Below, in pieces: positions 23,701 to 34,544 of a stretch of DNA of 64,000 bases; position 1 is the stretch's first letter, and every line of letters starts with the position of its first letter. Under the pieces are notes generated by a model that saw only the letters and a program-made list of their open reading frames with translations, did not search any database and was not told the origin of the DNA. The DNA is taken from NCBI RefSeq assembly GCF_003286085.1, contig NW_020825288.1, positions 7,564,001 to 7,628,000 of the forward strand, read 5' to 3'. The DNA is from Drosophila persimilis (Eukaryota; Arthropoda; Insecta; Diptera; Drosophilidae). The position numbers and the translations under genes are program-made.

Positions 23701-26700
23701 TGGCAGTGTGGCAGGGGGGGCTGCAACTTGGGGCTGGGTTAGCGGCGGCGACTGGCCAACCAAAAAACAAAAGGCAGCCAGACAGCGGCAGCATTGAGGG
23801 TAATGCTTGGTTGCTTATTGCTGATTGTTGTTGTTGTTGTTGCTGTTGTTGCAAGTGTTGTTGCCATAATTATGGCAGGCGCGCAAATATTTTGTTTACA
23901 TTTGGCGCGCATTGCAGACAGCCAACAACAACAGCAACAACAGCAACTTGCAACCAAGGCAACGGACGGCAGCAACACCAACGGGCAAACACCACACAGA
24001 AAAAAAAAAAATAAAGAAAGAAGGAAAAGGAAAAAAAAAGTTTAATTTCGCGTGCTCCGCCTACTCGAACAGCCAGCCACATGTGTCCATGTGCCCATAT
24101 GCCCCAGGTCCGTTCCCATTCCCGTTTCACATTCTACTGCCCCTGCCCCTGCCCCTGCCCCCGTCCCCTGCCTCTCATGCAATTTTCTTCCGGCCTTCGC
24201 CGTTGTCTGGCTCCGTTTTGGGCCTACGTTTTGACGGCAACCGTTGCCGTTGCAACCCCCGAAAAAAAGACTGCGCAAAGCGCGAAACGTTAAGCCATGG
24301 CAAAATGGCCAAAGGAAGCCATAGTGCGAGATATGAGGTGGTTGAAGGGGGAGGTAGGGGGCTAGGTAGGTGCAGCAGCGGTGAAAGAGTTGCATTGTTG
24401 TCAGCGAGTCATGTTGCAACGGCGCTTAGTGTGTGGCATGTTTATGGTGCCGGTTCAAGTCGAAGTCGCGATGCGCTACGAGAGAAGGAGAAGAGGAGGA
24501 TTCTGATGAGATTTCTATGAAGTACATCCATCAATCAGAGAAATAAAGATAATAAAGGCAGAGAAGAATATATATATGAATATATTCCCCATCTTCAATG
24601 GAAATTATCGCTCTGGTTAGATGGGATATGGAATAGTGTTGAAAGGAGCCACATGTTTTGAACAATCCGTCAACCCTTTTCTACCCTGGAGCACTTTCCA
24701 ATTAAAAATGAGAAATAAAAGCAAAACTATCCAAGTCTTGTATCTCTCGGATGGGAGACCCCCACGTCCACATGAACCTTTGACTGTTCCTTGACCCCTT
24801 CTCGGCTCCGGCGGCGGTTCACGACCTGCTGCCAAGCGTAGGGCATCTTCATAACTTAATGCCCCGTTCCTGTGGCTTTTGCAAATTATTATGATTCTTT
24901 TCTGCCGCTCTCTCCCTGCCACATGTTGAGGTTGGCGATGGGGACAACATTGCGATTAGTGCTCGGCGGCTCTCCCTCTCTCACCCACCTTATCTGTGCC
25001 GCTTCTGCCCCGCGCCCCTGGGGCACACAGAGTGCAAGAGTGGAAGAGAAACACTCATTTGGCTTTGTTTAGACATGCAGTGCAACGGAAAAAATCTTCA
25101 TAATGGCCAACAGGCGGAGGCCGTCGCCTTCTTCGTTGTGGCAATGCAATTTTCACGTTGCGCCGCCAACGCCGTCGTTGCAATTTGCTGTTGTTGTTGT
25201 TGCTTGTTTCACAAATGGCGTCGCATTTGGCGTTGTTAATGGCGTCGGCATCGCTGGTCTGGTCTGGTCTCACTGGCTCTGGCTCTGGCTCTATGGCTCT
25301 GTGGCTCTGTGGCTGTACGTGTGTGCATTACCGAGCCGGGGCCAGCCTCGACTTCTTGGGCTTGTTGTGCCATGTGTCACGGCGCTGCAGTCATGTTGAC
25401 ATCATTGGGCCCAGGCCCAGGCCCAGGCCGAGGCCCAATGAAGAGGGGGAGCCTCTGTGTCTCTGCCACAATCCCAGTCCCTCTGCCTGCCACTTGTCAG
25501 CAGGGGGAAAGGAGTATCTCTCTCTGTCTCTCTCTCTCTGTGCGATGATTGTTTTAAATTCATTTGCCAAGTTTAAATAAACACACAACAAAGTGAAAAT
25601 ATGTTGGAAAAAGTGGAGCGAGTTAAGTTGCCACATAGACACAGAGACAGCAGCAAGGCACAAGGCAGCCAGGCAGCCAGGCAGCAAGGCAGCAAGACAG
25701 CAGAAATCAGTGGCAGAGACGAGAAGAGGGGGGCGGCTAGGGACTGCGACTGGGACTGGGGACTGGGGGCTGGGGCGACATGGCAAAAGCAACTTAAAGG
25801 CGTGACAGTAATTAATTATTTTGTCGTATGGTAAATTAATAAACCAAATGGACTTTGTTTCTACTTGACATGTTATGCACTCGCCGGTCTACAGTGTACA
25901 GCCCGTGTACGAGCATCTGTTCTTGTGGTTGTGTGCTTTGTGTGTGTGTGTGTGTGCGAAATGCATAATTGCTTTCATTAGTCTAATTGGTGCAACAAAG
26001 TGCAGCTGAAAGAAAAACGCTTAAAGAGACGACGATTCAGGGGAAAAAGTGCTCTAAGCCCCGGGGATATCCGTAGGCGTGGAATTGAAAGCTTTTGCAA
26101 ATGAAATGCATACTATTCTGAGGCAGGAAGAGAGGCGGGAGAAGTCAATGAACTTGTTGGCAAATACAGCAGTGATAAAAGTACATATATCGTATGTAAA
26201 TGTGGGATAGTTCTGGAGACAAAGTGTCGTGATTATTAAGCCATCTAAAGACGTGTACTGGCTGCTCTTTCCGCTCAAAACCACAACGATCTCAGCCTGC
26301 ATTTGGCCCTGTCACTGGCAGCTGTCTTGGCTTTTGTTGTCCGCAATATCAAATCAATAACCAGGCTGCTCCGGCACCTCCCTGGAGCCATCTCTGCAAA
26401 TAGATGTGCGCCACAAAGTATGCTATAAATTCCGTTTTAATTTACCTGCATGTAATTTATGCCTTCTGACTTCTTAGACATTTTACGGTTATACACCACA
26501 TATACAAGTATGTGGGTGGAGTGGAATATAGCCAAATGCACCAGCAGCAACAGCAGGAGGAGCAGGAGGAGGTGGAACATTGCCATTGGCATGTCCATTG
26601 TATTTACATGGCTTCTACGTTTATTTGTCAATACGCAAATTTCATATAGTTTTGGTATTTGCTGTTGGCCAGAGTCAGAGTGCGGGCGTGGCAGAGGGAG

Positions 26701-29700
26701 CGATGGGGTATGGCCTCGACCTGGCCAAGACAGCAAACAAATATTGCTGCCGGGGCAGGACACAAGACAACGCAACGCAACACGAACAAGAGAAGCAGCA
26801 GCAGCAGTGGCAGCGCCAGTGGCCAGTGGCAGGAGCAACAAGACAACACGTAAAATTTATTAAACACAAACAATAAGGCAAATGCATTTAAGGAGCTACC
26901 AAACAGGCCAAGCCTTTGGAGGTGTGGAGGAGTGTGTGGTCAGGGCAGGACTACAACGGCTACTAAATTGCATTACAGACAGGCAGGACATGCAGGCACA
27001 CAGTGACACACAGATACACACAGACAGACAGTTAGACAGACAGACGAAGACAGGCGACACAGACACAGACACAGAGATAGACACAGAGACAGAGACAGAG
27101 ACAGAGAGAGACAAGGATGTGCAGCGTTGCACATTTCGATTGGAATTGCTGGCGACTCTGGCTACGACTCTCCTCTTCACTGGCCATCGAATACATGCCA
27201 CATGCAATCCTTATGTAACCTCCAATACATGAGACGACAGTTCATATATTTTCGTGGGGGGAGGGGGTAGGGGGAGGGCAAGACATAAAACCGTAAATTT
27301 CCAAACAATTTCTTAGCTCCGCTCCCAAGCAAATTGCATTGGCAGACAACCCTCTCGGATAGGGCTCTATAGAATCACAATTATCGTCGGAGCACTCCAC
27401 TCCAGTCGTCAGTGACGAGTGCCAAAAGCTGAAGCGACGCCCACAGCTGCCGGAAACGTTGCGGCAATCAAGGGTTAATACAAAGGCCAGAGCCAGAGCC
27501 GGAGCCAGAGGCAGGACCTCAGACAGGAGTCGCAGTCGGAGTCGGAGCACGCGCAAAGCGATGCCCCGATTCGAGGGCGAAACAAAGCCAAACCGTTTGA
27601 CAGCAACTTCCGCCAGAGATCCTTAGAAATTTTGACAGCCAGCCAGGTGCCGGTGCCTGCGTTCAAGAACCCCTCGCCGAAACAATCATTAGTACAGTGA
27701 AAATGTGTGTTGCGATCGGAATCGTTGAATGGGAATCGTTGAGTCAACAGAAAGTGCACAGCCAACAACTAAGCAAATAAAACAAATTGTAATAAGCGCC
27801 AGCCCCCGGGACAAACGATTAGATTAGCTGCTCCCTAGCTCCATAGCTCCACAGCTCCACAGCCACAGAGAGGGAAGCACTTTCACTCGGGCTCTGTGTT
27901 CGGTTTGTTTGCACACTGACGCCACTGTGTCGGCGGGTCGACTGCAAGATTTATGGGGAAGTAGCCCCTGTCATAGACCCAGTCCCAAGCAGTCCTCCCC
28001 ATGGCCTTTGTTTGCCCATTTGGCGCTAGACAAGCGCACGCACTGTGCAGCCCGGCCAGCGGCAGCGGCAGCAAATTGAGGACATTTTGAGTGGCACTAC
28101 TGATAAGGAGTGCACTCTCGTCTGATAAAAAACAACAGCCGAAAAATACACTCTCTTGTGCAGCATTTCAAGTGCAGAGGCGGTCCCAAGCCCTGGTCCC
28201 GGGGTGACAGGTTCCCATTTCGGTTTTATGGTGGCTGTTTGCTGGCAATGATTGATCGATTCTCAGCCCCCCCTCCACCCCTCCCTGCCTGATAGATAGA
28301 TTGTAAATTTTGGCCTGTAGCAGTTTTTACCCCTCCCCCCAAAACATTCTCCTTATTTGGATTTAATTATGGATTGTTTATTAAATTGTTTTTCTCTGGG
28401 TTTTCCAATTGCAGCATCCCTACCCCTCGGAGGACCAGAAGAAACAATTGGCCCAGGATACAGGCCTAACGATACTGCAAGTGAATAATTGGTAAGTACC
28501 AGATACGGCTAAGAGATAAAGAAAAAGATGTAGATCAAGATCGAAATGGTGTTATCTGCTTTATTAAGATCATAATACATTACTTACCCGCTTTATGCCT
28601 GTGCGGCCCGGGGGCTCTGGGGCTCAGAGCACACAGTGGTTGAGGCGACTGCCCACGCCACAGAAATAGAGTTGAGAGTGGCAAAGTCAACCTGCCACAG
28701 GCCGGAGAGGTGAAAAGAATGTGGCAAACAAAATTATGGGCCTTGTTACCTTTTACAGCAGCCCCATAAGCAACGGAACAGGAGACAGACAGACAGACAG
28801 ACAGGCAGTTGGATAGAAGGAGACTGAAAGCCAAATCCTAGGGAGATCCAGAAGTGCATTAGGCTTGAGGCAGAGACAAAGAAAAAGATATAGAGAGGAG
28901 GCAACTTCATCAAATTTTACACATTATGCGACATGCTGCAGAACTTGACACTCTGTGCCACAGCCAATGCAGAAGACAAGACAGGGCTGGCTGCCTAAGC
29001 TGCCTCGTGCAGTTGCAAATACGAAAGAAGTTCTGCCAGATGGAGATGGAGAGTTGGGTAGAGCGGCAGGGGGGGGAGGGGCTGCCACAGAAAGCTGGAG
29101 AGCAAGTTAAAAGCGTTTGCTGAATCTTTTATGCAGCTGGCTTTGGCCGGCTCCGATGTGCCCTGGAATGCTTTTAAGCAGGGACAGGCCATAATAAAAT
29201 CTAGCGAAAAATGTGTGAGAGCTTTATCCACAGAGAAGGAGAGAGAGGGAGGAGGCAGGATCGGGGACTGATTCGAGTTGGGGTTACGCTGGGATACCAG
29301 CGGCAGGCAGGCAGGCGGGCAGGCAGGCGGGCAGGCACTCAGCTCAATTAAATTGAATTTCGCGCTCACTGAAGCACACTGCAAATTAACAAATAGTAGC
29401 AAGGACCTGGGCAGGACCCTGTCCCGTCCTGTTCCATCCTGTCCTGCCCGTTTCGCTTAGGCACGCAACACTGCGTAGAGAGATGGCTAAAGGGCCGGCG
29501 GATGGAGGCAGGAGGATGGAGTGAGGAGGATGGCCCTAGAAAAAAGGAAAAACCTAAGCAGAAAATAGCAAAATAAAATGTTGACACTTTTGGTTATTTA
29601 TGGGCTAACGGACGACACCTTTGCAGGGGGGGTCGGCGAGGGGCCGAAGAAGGCTGGCAGGACTCTAATCCTCGGGGGAATAGCCAAGGGCCTTCCTTCT

Positions 29701-31597
29701 GCGTATCTCCCTCTAAATGTGTATTTATTTTGCGCAATTTGAGGCAAGTCCAGCCACATCAAGGAGGGAGAAACACTGCATAAGAAGCAATTCAAATGAC
29801 CAGGCAGTGGCAGTGGCAAAGACAGAGTTGGAGATAGATATGAAGATGGAGGAAAAGTCCATTAACACCCAATAAGATGGCAGACGGCCCAAGGAACTTT
29901 GGTAATCGAAAAAGTTTCGCTTTTTTTTTGCTTTTTTCTCAGTGGCCAAGTTTTAAATATTAACGCTTAGTTACTCCGTACAGCTGCAGAAATAAAAAGT
30001 TATAATTATGGCCTAAGTACATAAATAACTCGGCAAATGTACACTTACCGAATGTCCTGCAGAGTCCTACCATCATCATTATTATCCAATATTAACTAGA
30101 AGTTAGAGACTCTATCTGCAACTGTGTCTGTTTCTGTATCGGGTATCTGTATCGGGTATCTGTATCTCTTCTTCTCGAACTCTGTTGCAATCAGTCCAAT
30201 CAACTCCAGCGAGGGCCAGCGGCCAAATCGATTTGCAGCTTACAAGCCCCGCATCGTCTGCTGTTGCTGCTGCATCTTCAAAAAAAAAAAGAAATAAGAA
30301 GAGAAGGCAACGGAACTCAATTCCATTTTGTCGTTTTGATAAACGATTTCAGGGCGTTGCAACAATTTCCGCCCTAAAATGAGCAGAGCTCGAACACAGC
30401 AGAAATCAACAGCAAATTGAAAAGTCCAAGTCCAAGTCGGAGATGGAGATGGAGAAAGAAGAGGATTTCGTTGAAGAGGAGTCATGGAGTGCATTAACCT
30501 CCGTTAACTGTTCAACTGTTTGAGCCGCGTTCTTTTCGGCTAATGCGAGTATTTGTATCTGTATCTGTAGCCTCTACTGCTGGCCTTGTACTCGCCTTGT
30601 ATCTGTAACCGATGCGTCTTTTTCCGTGTTTTGTTGCTGTTGTCTGGATGGTTTTTTCTTTTTGTTTTGTGACTGGTACATCGTCAGAGCCAAGTGACTG
30701 TCACTCCGGTGGCGGCTTTTTGCTTTAATCATTTTCCTCTTTTTTTTCTGTGTCGCCGTTGATCCTTCACGCAGTAGCTGGATCAACTGCTTATTATTTC
30801 TTATTGCATTTATTAAACGACAATCATAACCAGAGTCGGCATGGCCCATTGATCTGGCTAGCCCATAGCCGAGAGCCGAGAGCCAGAGCCCGGCCTGGCC
30901 GTGGCATGGCAGCAAAAAGTGTGACTCTGGCGGAGATTTGGTTTGGTTTATGGCTAAGTTGGGCACATAAAGCAGCCATCCCGGCAAATCCCAGCCAATT
31001 CATGCATAATTCATAGGTACAGCTCCAGCTTTGGGTCTGGTCTCCAACTCCAACCCCGTCTCCGTCTCCGATTCCAATACCGACTCTATCTCGTTTTTCG
31101 ATTTTGGTTTGTGTTTAATTAACAAATAAAGCCACTAAAACGGTCTCGACTTCTCTTCTTGCTCTACTTACAGGTTCATCAATGCGCGGCGAAGAATTGT
31201 CCAGCCGATGATCGATCAATCCAATCGTGCAGGTAACTATCGCTCTGAATTACTTGATTTTCGATCGAAAAATATCCATAACTATGAAATGGCGCTGATT
31301 TAATTAAGAATTAAGAGAGCTGATCCAGTCAGCTCTCCTTCTTTCGCAATCCTTTCGACCGCAATTTCTAATTATGCGCATTTTTTTTGTCTCTCTTCTC
31401 TTTCGCCACAACGATACGACGATCACTGATCCACAGTCTATACACCGCATCCAGGTCCCTCCGGCTACGGGCACGACGCCATGGGCTACATGATGGACAG
31501 CCAGGCGCATATGATGCATCGTCCGCCCGGCGATCCCGGCTTCCATCAGGGCTATCCGCACTACCCGCCTGCCGAATACTACGGCCAGCACTTGTAA
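8028..31597 (+). CDS. hth: homothorax, C-terminal part (six spliced exons, 187 residues)
   Basis: Homothorax is a nuclear TALE-class homeodomain protein, the fly orthologue of vertebrate Meis. It binds Extradenticle through an N-terminal MH domain (encoded before this window), drives Exd into the nucleus and binds DNA in Hox-Exd-Hth complexes. Joining the exons 8028-8123, 12549-12572, 21600-21748, 28415-28491, 31174-31232 and 31437-31597 leaves one open frame with GT/AG borders and matching phases throughout. Of the 187 residues, about 67-129 form the 63-residue homeodomain. Helix 1 is [15 protein letters not shown], the PYP three-residue insertion follows, and the recognition helix has NNWFINARRR with Ile at homeodomain position 50 and Asn at 51. 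The tail is rich in Tyr, His, Pro and Met and ends EYYGQHL. The match to Drosophila Hth and Meis is from memory and is near identical in the homeodomain. The first exon opens in mid-codon, so the gene continues upstream. Confidence 0.97.
8124..12548 (+). other. hth: hth intron, 4425 bp
   Basis: The intron starts GTAAGT and ends TTTCAG. It contains a GCT run (about 8454-8477), CCCTCT and GGGCTT/GGGCCT arrays, and a CTCCG pentamer run (10735-10762). No coding exon is recognisable. Paired open frames on both strands around 9.15-9.99 kb are by-products of these low-complexity arrays. Confidence 0.85.
10735..10762. repeat. (CTCCG)n pentamer array
   Basis: More than five tandem CTCCG units in the 4.4 kb intron. 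Confidence 0.9.
12549..12572 (+). CDS. hth: hth 24-nt microexon (DNFGTSAS)
   Basis: The microexon is flanked by CTTTCAG and GTAAGT. With the G from the exon before, it reads DNFGTSAS and hands one G to the following exon to make Gly. This peptide is present in the D. melanogaster Hth sequence I know ([17 protein letters not shown]). At 24 nt it is symmetrical (phase 1-1), so skipping it gives SPGDASNAS with no frame change. It is therefore a natural cassette exon in the linker just before the homeodomain. It is too short for ORF finding and was located by homology and splice sites. Confidence 0.93.
14212..14238. repeat. (CA)n microsatellite
   Basis: About 13 CA units in the 9 kb hth intron. 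Confidence 0.95.
15279..15319. repeat. (CA)n microsatellite
   Basis: About 20 CA units, the longest CA run of the window, in the 9 kb intron. Confidence 0.95.
17541..17550 (+). promoter_or_regulatory. Exd-Hth (Pbx-Meis) composite binding site
   Basis: The sequence is TGATTGACAG, exactly the composite consensus reported for Pbx-Prep/Meis and Exd-Hth heterodimers (an Exd half TGATTGA overlapping the Hth half TGACAG). By my estimate, a given 10-mer is expected about 0.12 times on both strands of a 64 kb random sequence. Lying in an intron of hth itself, it could serve autoregulation. Binding is inferred. Confidence 0.5.
17693..17720 (+). repeat. Homopolymer of 28 G
   Basis: An uninterrupted run of 28 G in the 9 kb hth intron, ending in CAGGAG. 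It lies 142 bases downstream of the Exd-Hth site. On either strand it could form G-quadruplex or triplex DNA. The exact length may be affected by sequencing or assembly error. Confidence 0.9.
20581..20616. repeat. (GGT)12 triplet array
   Basis: Twelve perfect GGT units preceded by GAGGAG and by four CCGAA pentamers. Confidence 0.95.
21600..21748 (+). CDS. hth: hth coding exon: acidic linker and homeodomain helix 1
   Basis: The exon is 149 nt: 2 nt completing Gly plus 49 codons, ending in phase 0 (...CAT TTA ACG|GTGAGT). It starts [20 protein letters not shown], continues [15 protein letters not shown], and ends in helix 1 of the homeodomain ([15 protein letters not shown]). The acidic stretch followed by the basic KKNQKKR arm is typical of Meis/Hth proteins. 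Remembered D. melanogaster Hth has Ala where the first Ser of SSGKK stands, a conservative species difference. The exon stops just before the HPYP insertion, so the homeodomain is split by a 6.7 kb intron. Confidence 0.97.
21749..28414 (+). other. hth: hth intron inside the homeodomain, 6666 bp
   Basis: The donor is GTGAGT and the acceptor is CAATTGCAG. The frame of the preceding exon stays open for 62 codons into the intron and stops at 21935-21937. Further in are GAC/ACG triplet runs (about 23626-23652), CCCCTG arrays (about 24138-24170), CAG and GTTGTT runs, and a CAGAGA/CAGACA array (about 27059-27115). No coding exon was found. Confidence 0.85.
27059..27115. repeat. CAGACA/CAGAGA hexamer array
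   Basis: A purine-rich hexamer array in the intron that splits the homeodomain. It explains the long open frames on both strands there. Confidence 0.85.
28415..28491 (+). CDS. hth: hth coding exon: homeodomain PYP loop and helix 2
   Basis: The exon is 77 nt: 25 codons and 2 nt (TG) of a Trp codon. It encodes [17 protein letters not shown] and LTILQVNN, which are the three-residue PYP insertion that defines TALE homeodomains, helix 2 and the start of the recognition helix. It differs from vertebrate Meis, as I recall it, only by Asp for Glu in PSED/PSEE. The donor is GTAAGT, and read-through would stop at once (TGG TAA), so intron retention here truncates the homeodomain after Trp48. Confidence 0.97.
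28492..31173 (+). other. hth: hth intron within the recognition helix, 2682 bp
   Basis: The GTAAGT donor and CTTACAG acceptor interrupt the codon for the invariant Trp of WFINARR. The intron contains GACA runs (about 28787-28803), GGCA/GGCG runs (about 29305-29337) and a tandem TATCTGTATCGGG motif (about 30138-30170). No exon or RNA gene was recognised. Confidence 0.85.
31174..31232 (+). CDS. hth: hth coding exon: homeodomain recognition helix
   Basis: The exon is 59 nt: 1 nt completing Trp, 19 codons ([19 protein letters not shown]), then 1 nt. It carries the DNA-contacting Asn51 and the Arg cluster of the third helix, followed by the [12 protein letters not shown] block conserved from flies to vertebrate Meis. 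The donor is GTAACT, weaker than the GTAAGT used by most other exons of this gene, and the following intron is only 204 bp. Intron retention here is plausible. Confidence 0.97.
31233..31436 (+). other. hth: hth last intron, 204 bp
   Basis: A short intron between the homeodomain and the C-terminal tail, with donor GTAACT and acceptor CCACAG. If retained, the homeodomain frame runs 23 codons through it (starting [10 protein letters not shown]) to a TAA at 31301-31303. Confidence 0.9.
31437..31597 (+). CDS. hth: hth last coding exon: C-terminal tail and stop
   Basis: The coding part is 161 nt: 2 nt completing Val, 52 codons and TAA at 31595-31597. It encodes [32 protein letters not shown] and then [20 protein letters not shown], identical to the C-terminus of D. 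melanogaster Hth as I remember it. It is a Tyr/His/Met/Pro-rich tail with no catalytic motif; the corresponding Meis tail has a transactivation role. The 3' UTR follows directly. Confidence 0.97.
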
Positions 31598-32154
31598 TGC
31601 AGCGGCCAGCCGACAGGGGCGGTCGGACAGGCAGCGGTCGGACAGGCGGCTGAGCCAATCGCTGGATTCGAGCAGCTGGCCGACAGCGAACAAGCCAAAA
31701 TCATAGCTTAAATTTACTACTACCCAGCGGAACGGAGCGCGGATCATCATCAGCAGGAGCAGGAGCAGGAGCAGCAGCAACAGGACACATGGAGAGGACC
31801 CCGGAATGGAACTGGATCATTCCGATCCCATCCAAAAACCAAGTGGCAATATCAGTCAAGTTATAGGAAAAGCAACAAAATACAAAAAAGCAAAGAACAA
31901 GTGTAGTAAAATCTTAAAAAATGATATTCGCTAAGCAGAAAACAGAAGCAGAAACAGAAGCAACACCAGAAGCAACATCAGTAGCAACATCGGAGAAGCA
32001 ACACCGGAAACCACAATTTTAAAGAAATGAAACTATTTGTGTGTATACCTTAAAAAACAAATACAAAAACAAAAAACATAAATAACGCAGCAGAAAAGCG
32101 AAAAATACGAAGATATTTATGCATAAACAAAATGGAACGCTTAGCTATAAGTTC

Positions 32155-32160
32155 AATAAA
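32155..32160 (+). terminator. hth: Proximal poly(A) signal AATAAA
   Basis: The first canonical AATAAA after the stop codon, about 560 bases into the UTR. Using it would give a short UTR lacking every miR-iab site and both Pumilio motifs. Further hexamers are at 32721, 33020, 33976, 34077, 34652, 34858, 35162 and 35313. Confidence 0.4.
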
Positions 32161-32610
32161 ACAAAATGAAAGCCAGAACCCACACAGATACAGATACAAA
32201 TACACACAAACACAAACACAGCCACAACAATTTGAAATGCAAATTTTTTTGGTTGAAAAATGCAGATGAAACATTTTTATTAAAGCATGAATTTAGGCGC
32301 AAACTGAAACACAGCACACCAGAAATTAAAGCGATTTTGTTGTTTCATTTGAAATTGAGTAGATTTTAGTTTGTTTAGTGCCCCGAACAGGCACCAGAAC
32401 CAGAACCAGCAGCACACAAAAAGCAGGAGAAATTTTGATCAATTTTTGAATATAAATCATTTGAATGAGCATATAATTTGTGGAATATGAGGAGAGATTG
32501 AGATCGAGAGTGGAGAGGAGAGGAGAATTCTTTGCTAGTTTTTAGTTACTTTTTAGTTATGTAACGAGTCAGTTGTCAGTTATATAGCCCCCCCTTTATG
32601 CATATGTATA

Positions 32611-32618
32611 TGTACATA
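32611..32618 (+). promoter_or_regulatory. hth: Pumilio response element TGTACATA
   Basis: Exact TGTANATA match in the 3' UTR. A second, TGTAAATA, lies at 34680-34687. Pumilio represses mRNAs through this motif. The UTR is A+T-rich, so chance matches are likely. Confidence 0.3.
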
Positions 32619-33001
32619 CAAAAAACAAACCGATAACTAACTATACATATGAGTACATATAGATACGATACACCTAGAACCCTATCTATAGGCGATCCTA
32701 CCTTTAGACGATTAATTTTAAATAAATTGAATTGTTTTCTAATTTTACGCCTTGCAACACTTAAGTAAAAAACGAAATGGAATTTAATTTTTACAAAAAA
32801 ACAAAAAACAAGAAACAAAAATGAAAGAAACCTTTGATTTGAATGGAATTTGTTTTGAGACCTTTTTTCATTGTGTGTGGATTTTGTAGTATTATTTTCC
32901 AACTGAAGCACATGGACCGATTCGAAAAATATATACTATATATATGTATGGATTTAACGACTAAATGGCATAGGCATATACATATGTAGCTCTGAATATA
33001 T

Positions 33002-33011
33002 GTATACGTAA
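33002..33011 (+). promoter_or_regulatory. hth: Overlapping miR-iab-4-5p and miR-iab-8-5p seed sites
   Basis: GTATACGTAA contains GTATACG, complementary to the miR-iab-4-5p seed (miRNA starts ACGUAUAC), and ATACGTAA (33004-33011), an 8-mer match to miR-iab-8-5p (starts UUACGUAU). Seeds are from memory. hth is a reported target of these bithorax-complex microRNAs in D. melanogaster. Confidence 0.6.
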
Positions 33012-33451
33012 ATATTAATAATAAATTATGCTTACGTTTACACTGTACTTTTATTTATGTATTCTAATTTGTATGCGTTAATCCTTAGTTAACTATTATT
33101 ATTATTAAATTTACTTAATTAATGATTTAAATTTAACTAATTCAAACAATGAGCGGAACAGCAAACCATTGTACAAGCGATGATTTATTGATGAAAAAAC
33201 AAAAATGCATATATGAGAAAATATTTGAAAAAATAACATTTTTATTTGTTTGATTTTGGATTGGTTTTTCATTTTACAGCGGGGCAACGCACTTATGATT
33301 TCCTTGCAACACACTGAGGAAAGATTCTCCAAGAGAATGTCATCCTCCCACCCTATGATTTGTTTCTTTTGGTGTAGTGTAAACACATGCTAAGGAACTG
33401 AATTGAATTTACATTGCTTGTGAATCTGATTAATCTTAAATGGTAACGAAT

Positions 33452-33459
33452 ATACGTAA
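33452..33459 (+). promoter_or_regulatory. hth: miR-iab-8-5p 8-mer seed site
   Basis: ATACGTAA, a second full 8-mer match to the miR-iab-8-5p seed in the same UTR. Confidence 0.55.
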
Positions 33460-33658
33460 ATGCAGAGGGCAACAAATCGAAATTTAAGTAATTTATTTGG
33501 AAACGAAACGAAACGAAACGAACCGATTGAAGGTGTGGAAAAGCGAGTACAAAAGCGACAGATTGTTTGGCCTGCTCGAGCTTCTTTTGCATGGGAACCC
33601 ATCATTTGTTTAGCACACATCTCTAACTAATCATCACACTCGAAACAATCACTCAAAT

Positions 33659-33666
33659 GTATACGA
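33659..33666 (+). promoter_or_regulatory. hth: miR-iab-4-5p 8-mer seed site
   Basis: GTATACGA: the seven-base seed match plus the A opposite microRNA position 1. Confidence 0.55.
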
Positions 33667-34014
33667 ACTTCTCTAAGAATCCCCCAAACCCAAGAATGAA
33701 GAATCTTTATGCGAATTTTTTGCACCCTATCGTGAAGCGATAAATTTATTTACAAAATTTGCTAAGCCGCAAGAGCTGTTAAATTTGACAGCAGATCGAA
33801 CATTTTTCCCCAAATATACAACAGAAATCTATACGATACGATACGATATACGAGTACGAGTACGCATCGCTAGTAATTTATTAGACTATATATAAAGAGT
33901 AGTTAAATAATCGATACAATTGACTTCAGAACGTTTAAACGCAAAACGCAAACTGTACAGAACGCCTTAAATGAGAATAAACCCAAAAGTGGAAGCATTG
34001 AATGAATGAATGAT

Positions 34015-34022
34015 GTATACGA
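34015..34022 (+). promoter_or_regulatory. hth: miR-iab-4-5p 8-mer seed site
   Basis: GTATACGA again, 356 bases after the previous copy. Confidence 0.55.
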
Positions 34023-34429
34023 GTCTATATAGAGAACATAAACCCTAGATACATAGCTATACAGTAACTAAATTTTAATAAATCTCGATTAGTATATATC
34101 TATACATATATCATACGCACTAACGCATAAGAAAACGAACCAAATGTGGTCCGACCAGACAGCGGTGGGTGCTATCTAGGACACTAGGGTTTGGAGAGTA
34201 TCCCTGAGCACTTCCAAGTATTTTGTATGAGCTTTTTGGTATAGGACTCAAAGGCATTTTTCTACATTCGATTTTCGGGCTGATCTGCTTTCTCTCCAGA
34301 TCTTGGGGGGTCAGCACATCGCTGGTCTGGTCCGACGGAAGCTTGTAAATTGAATCACTTGTAGATGGCTGGATGGAGCGATTCATTTGGGGCGAATGCA
34401 ATATGTACGTGTGTGTGTGTGAATGTCAT

Positions 34430-34450
34430 ACCGATCCTTGGCGGATCGGT
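34430..34450 (+). other. hth: Perfect 8-bp hairpin in the hth 3' UTR
   Basis: ACCGATCC and GGATCGGT are exact reverse complements around a five-base loop, TTGGC. The G+C-rich stem stands out in an A+T-rich UTR. The loop resembles the CUGGC loop of Smaug recognition elements but starts with U. Function is inferred only. Confidence 0.4.
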
Positions 34451-34544
34451 GGAAATACGAAACGAATATGGAAGGCTTTTTATGTTTGAACTAATTTTTG
34501 TGTCAGAATTTAAATTAAAATGTGATTTTTCTCGAAACTTTAAT

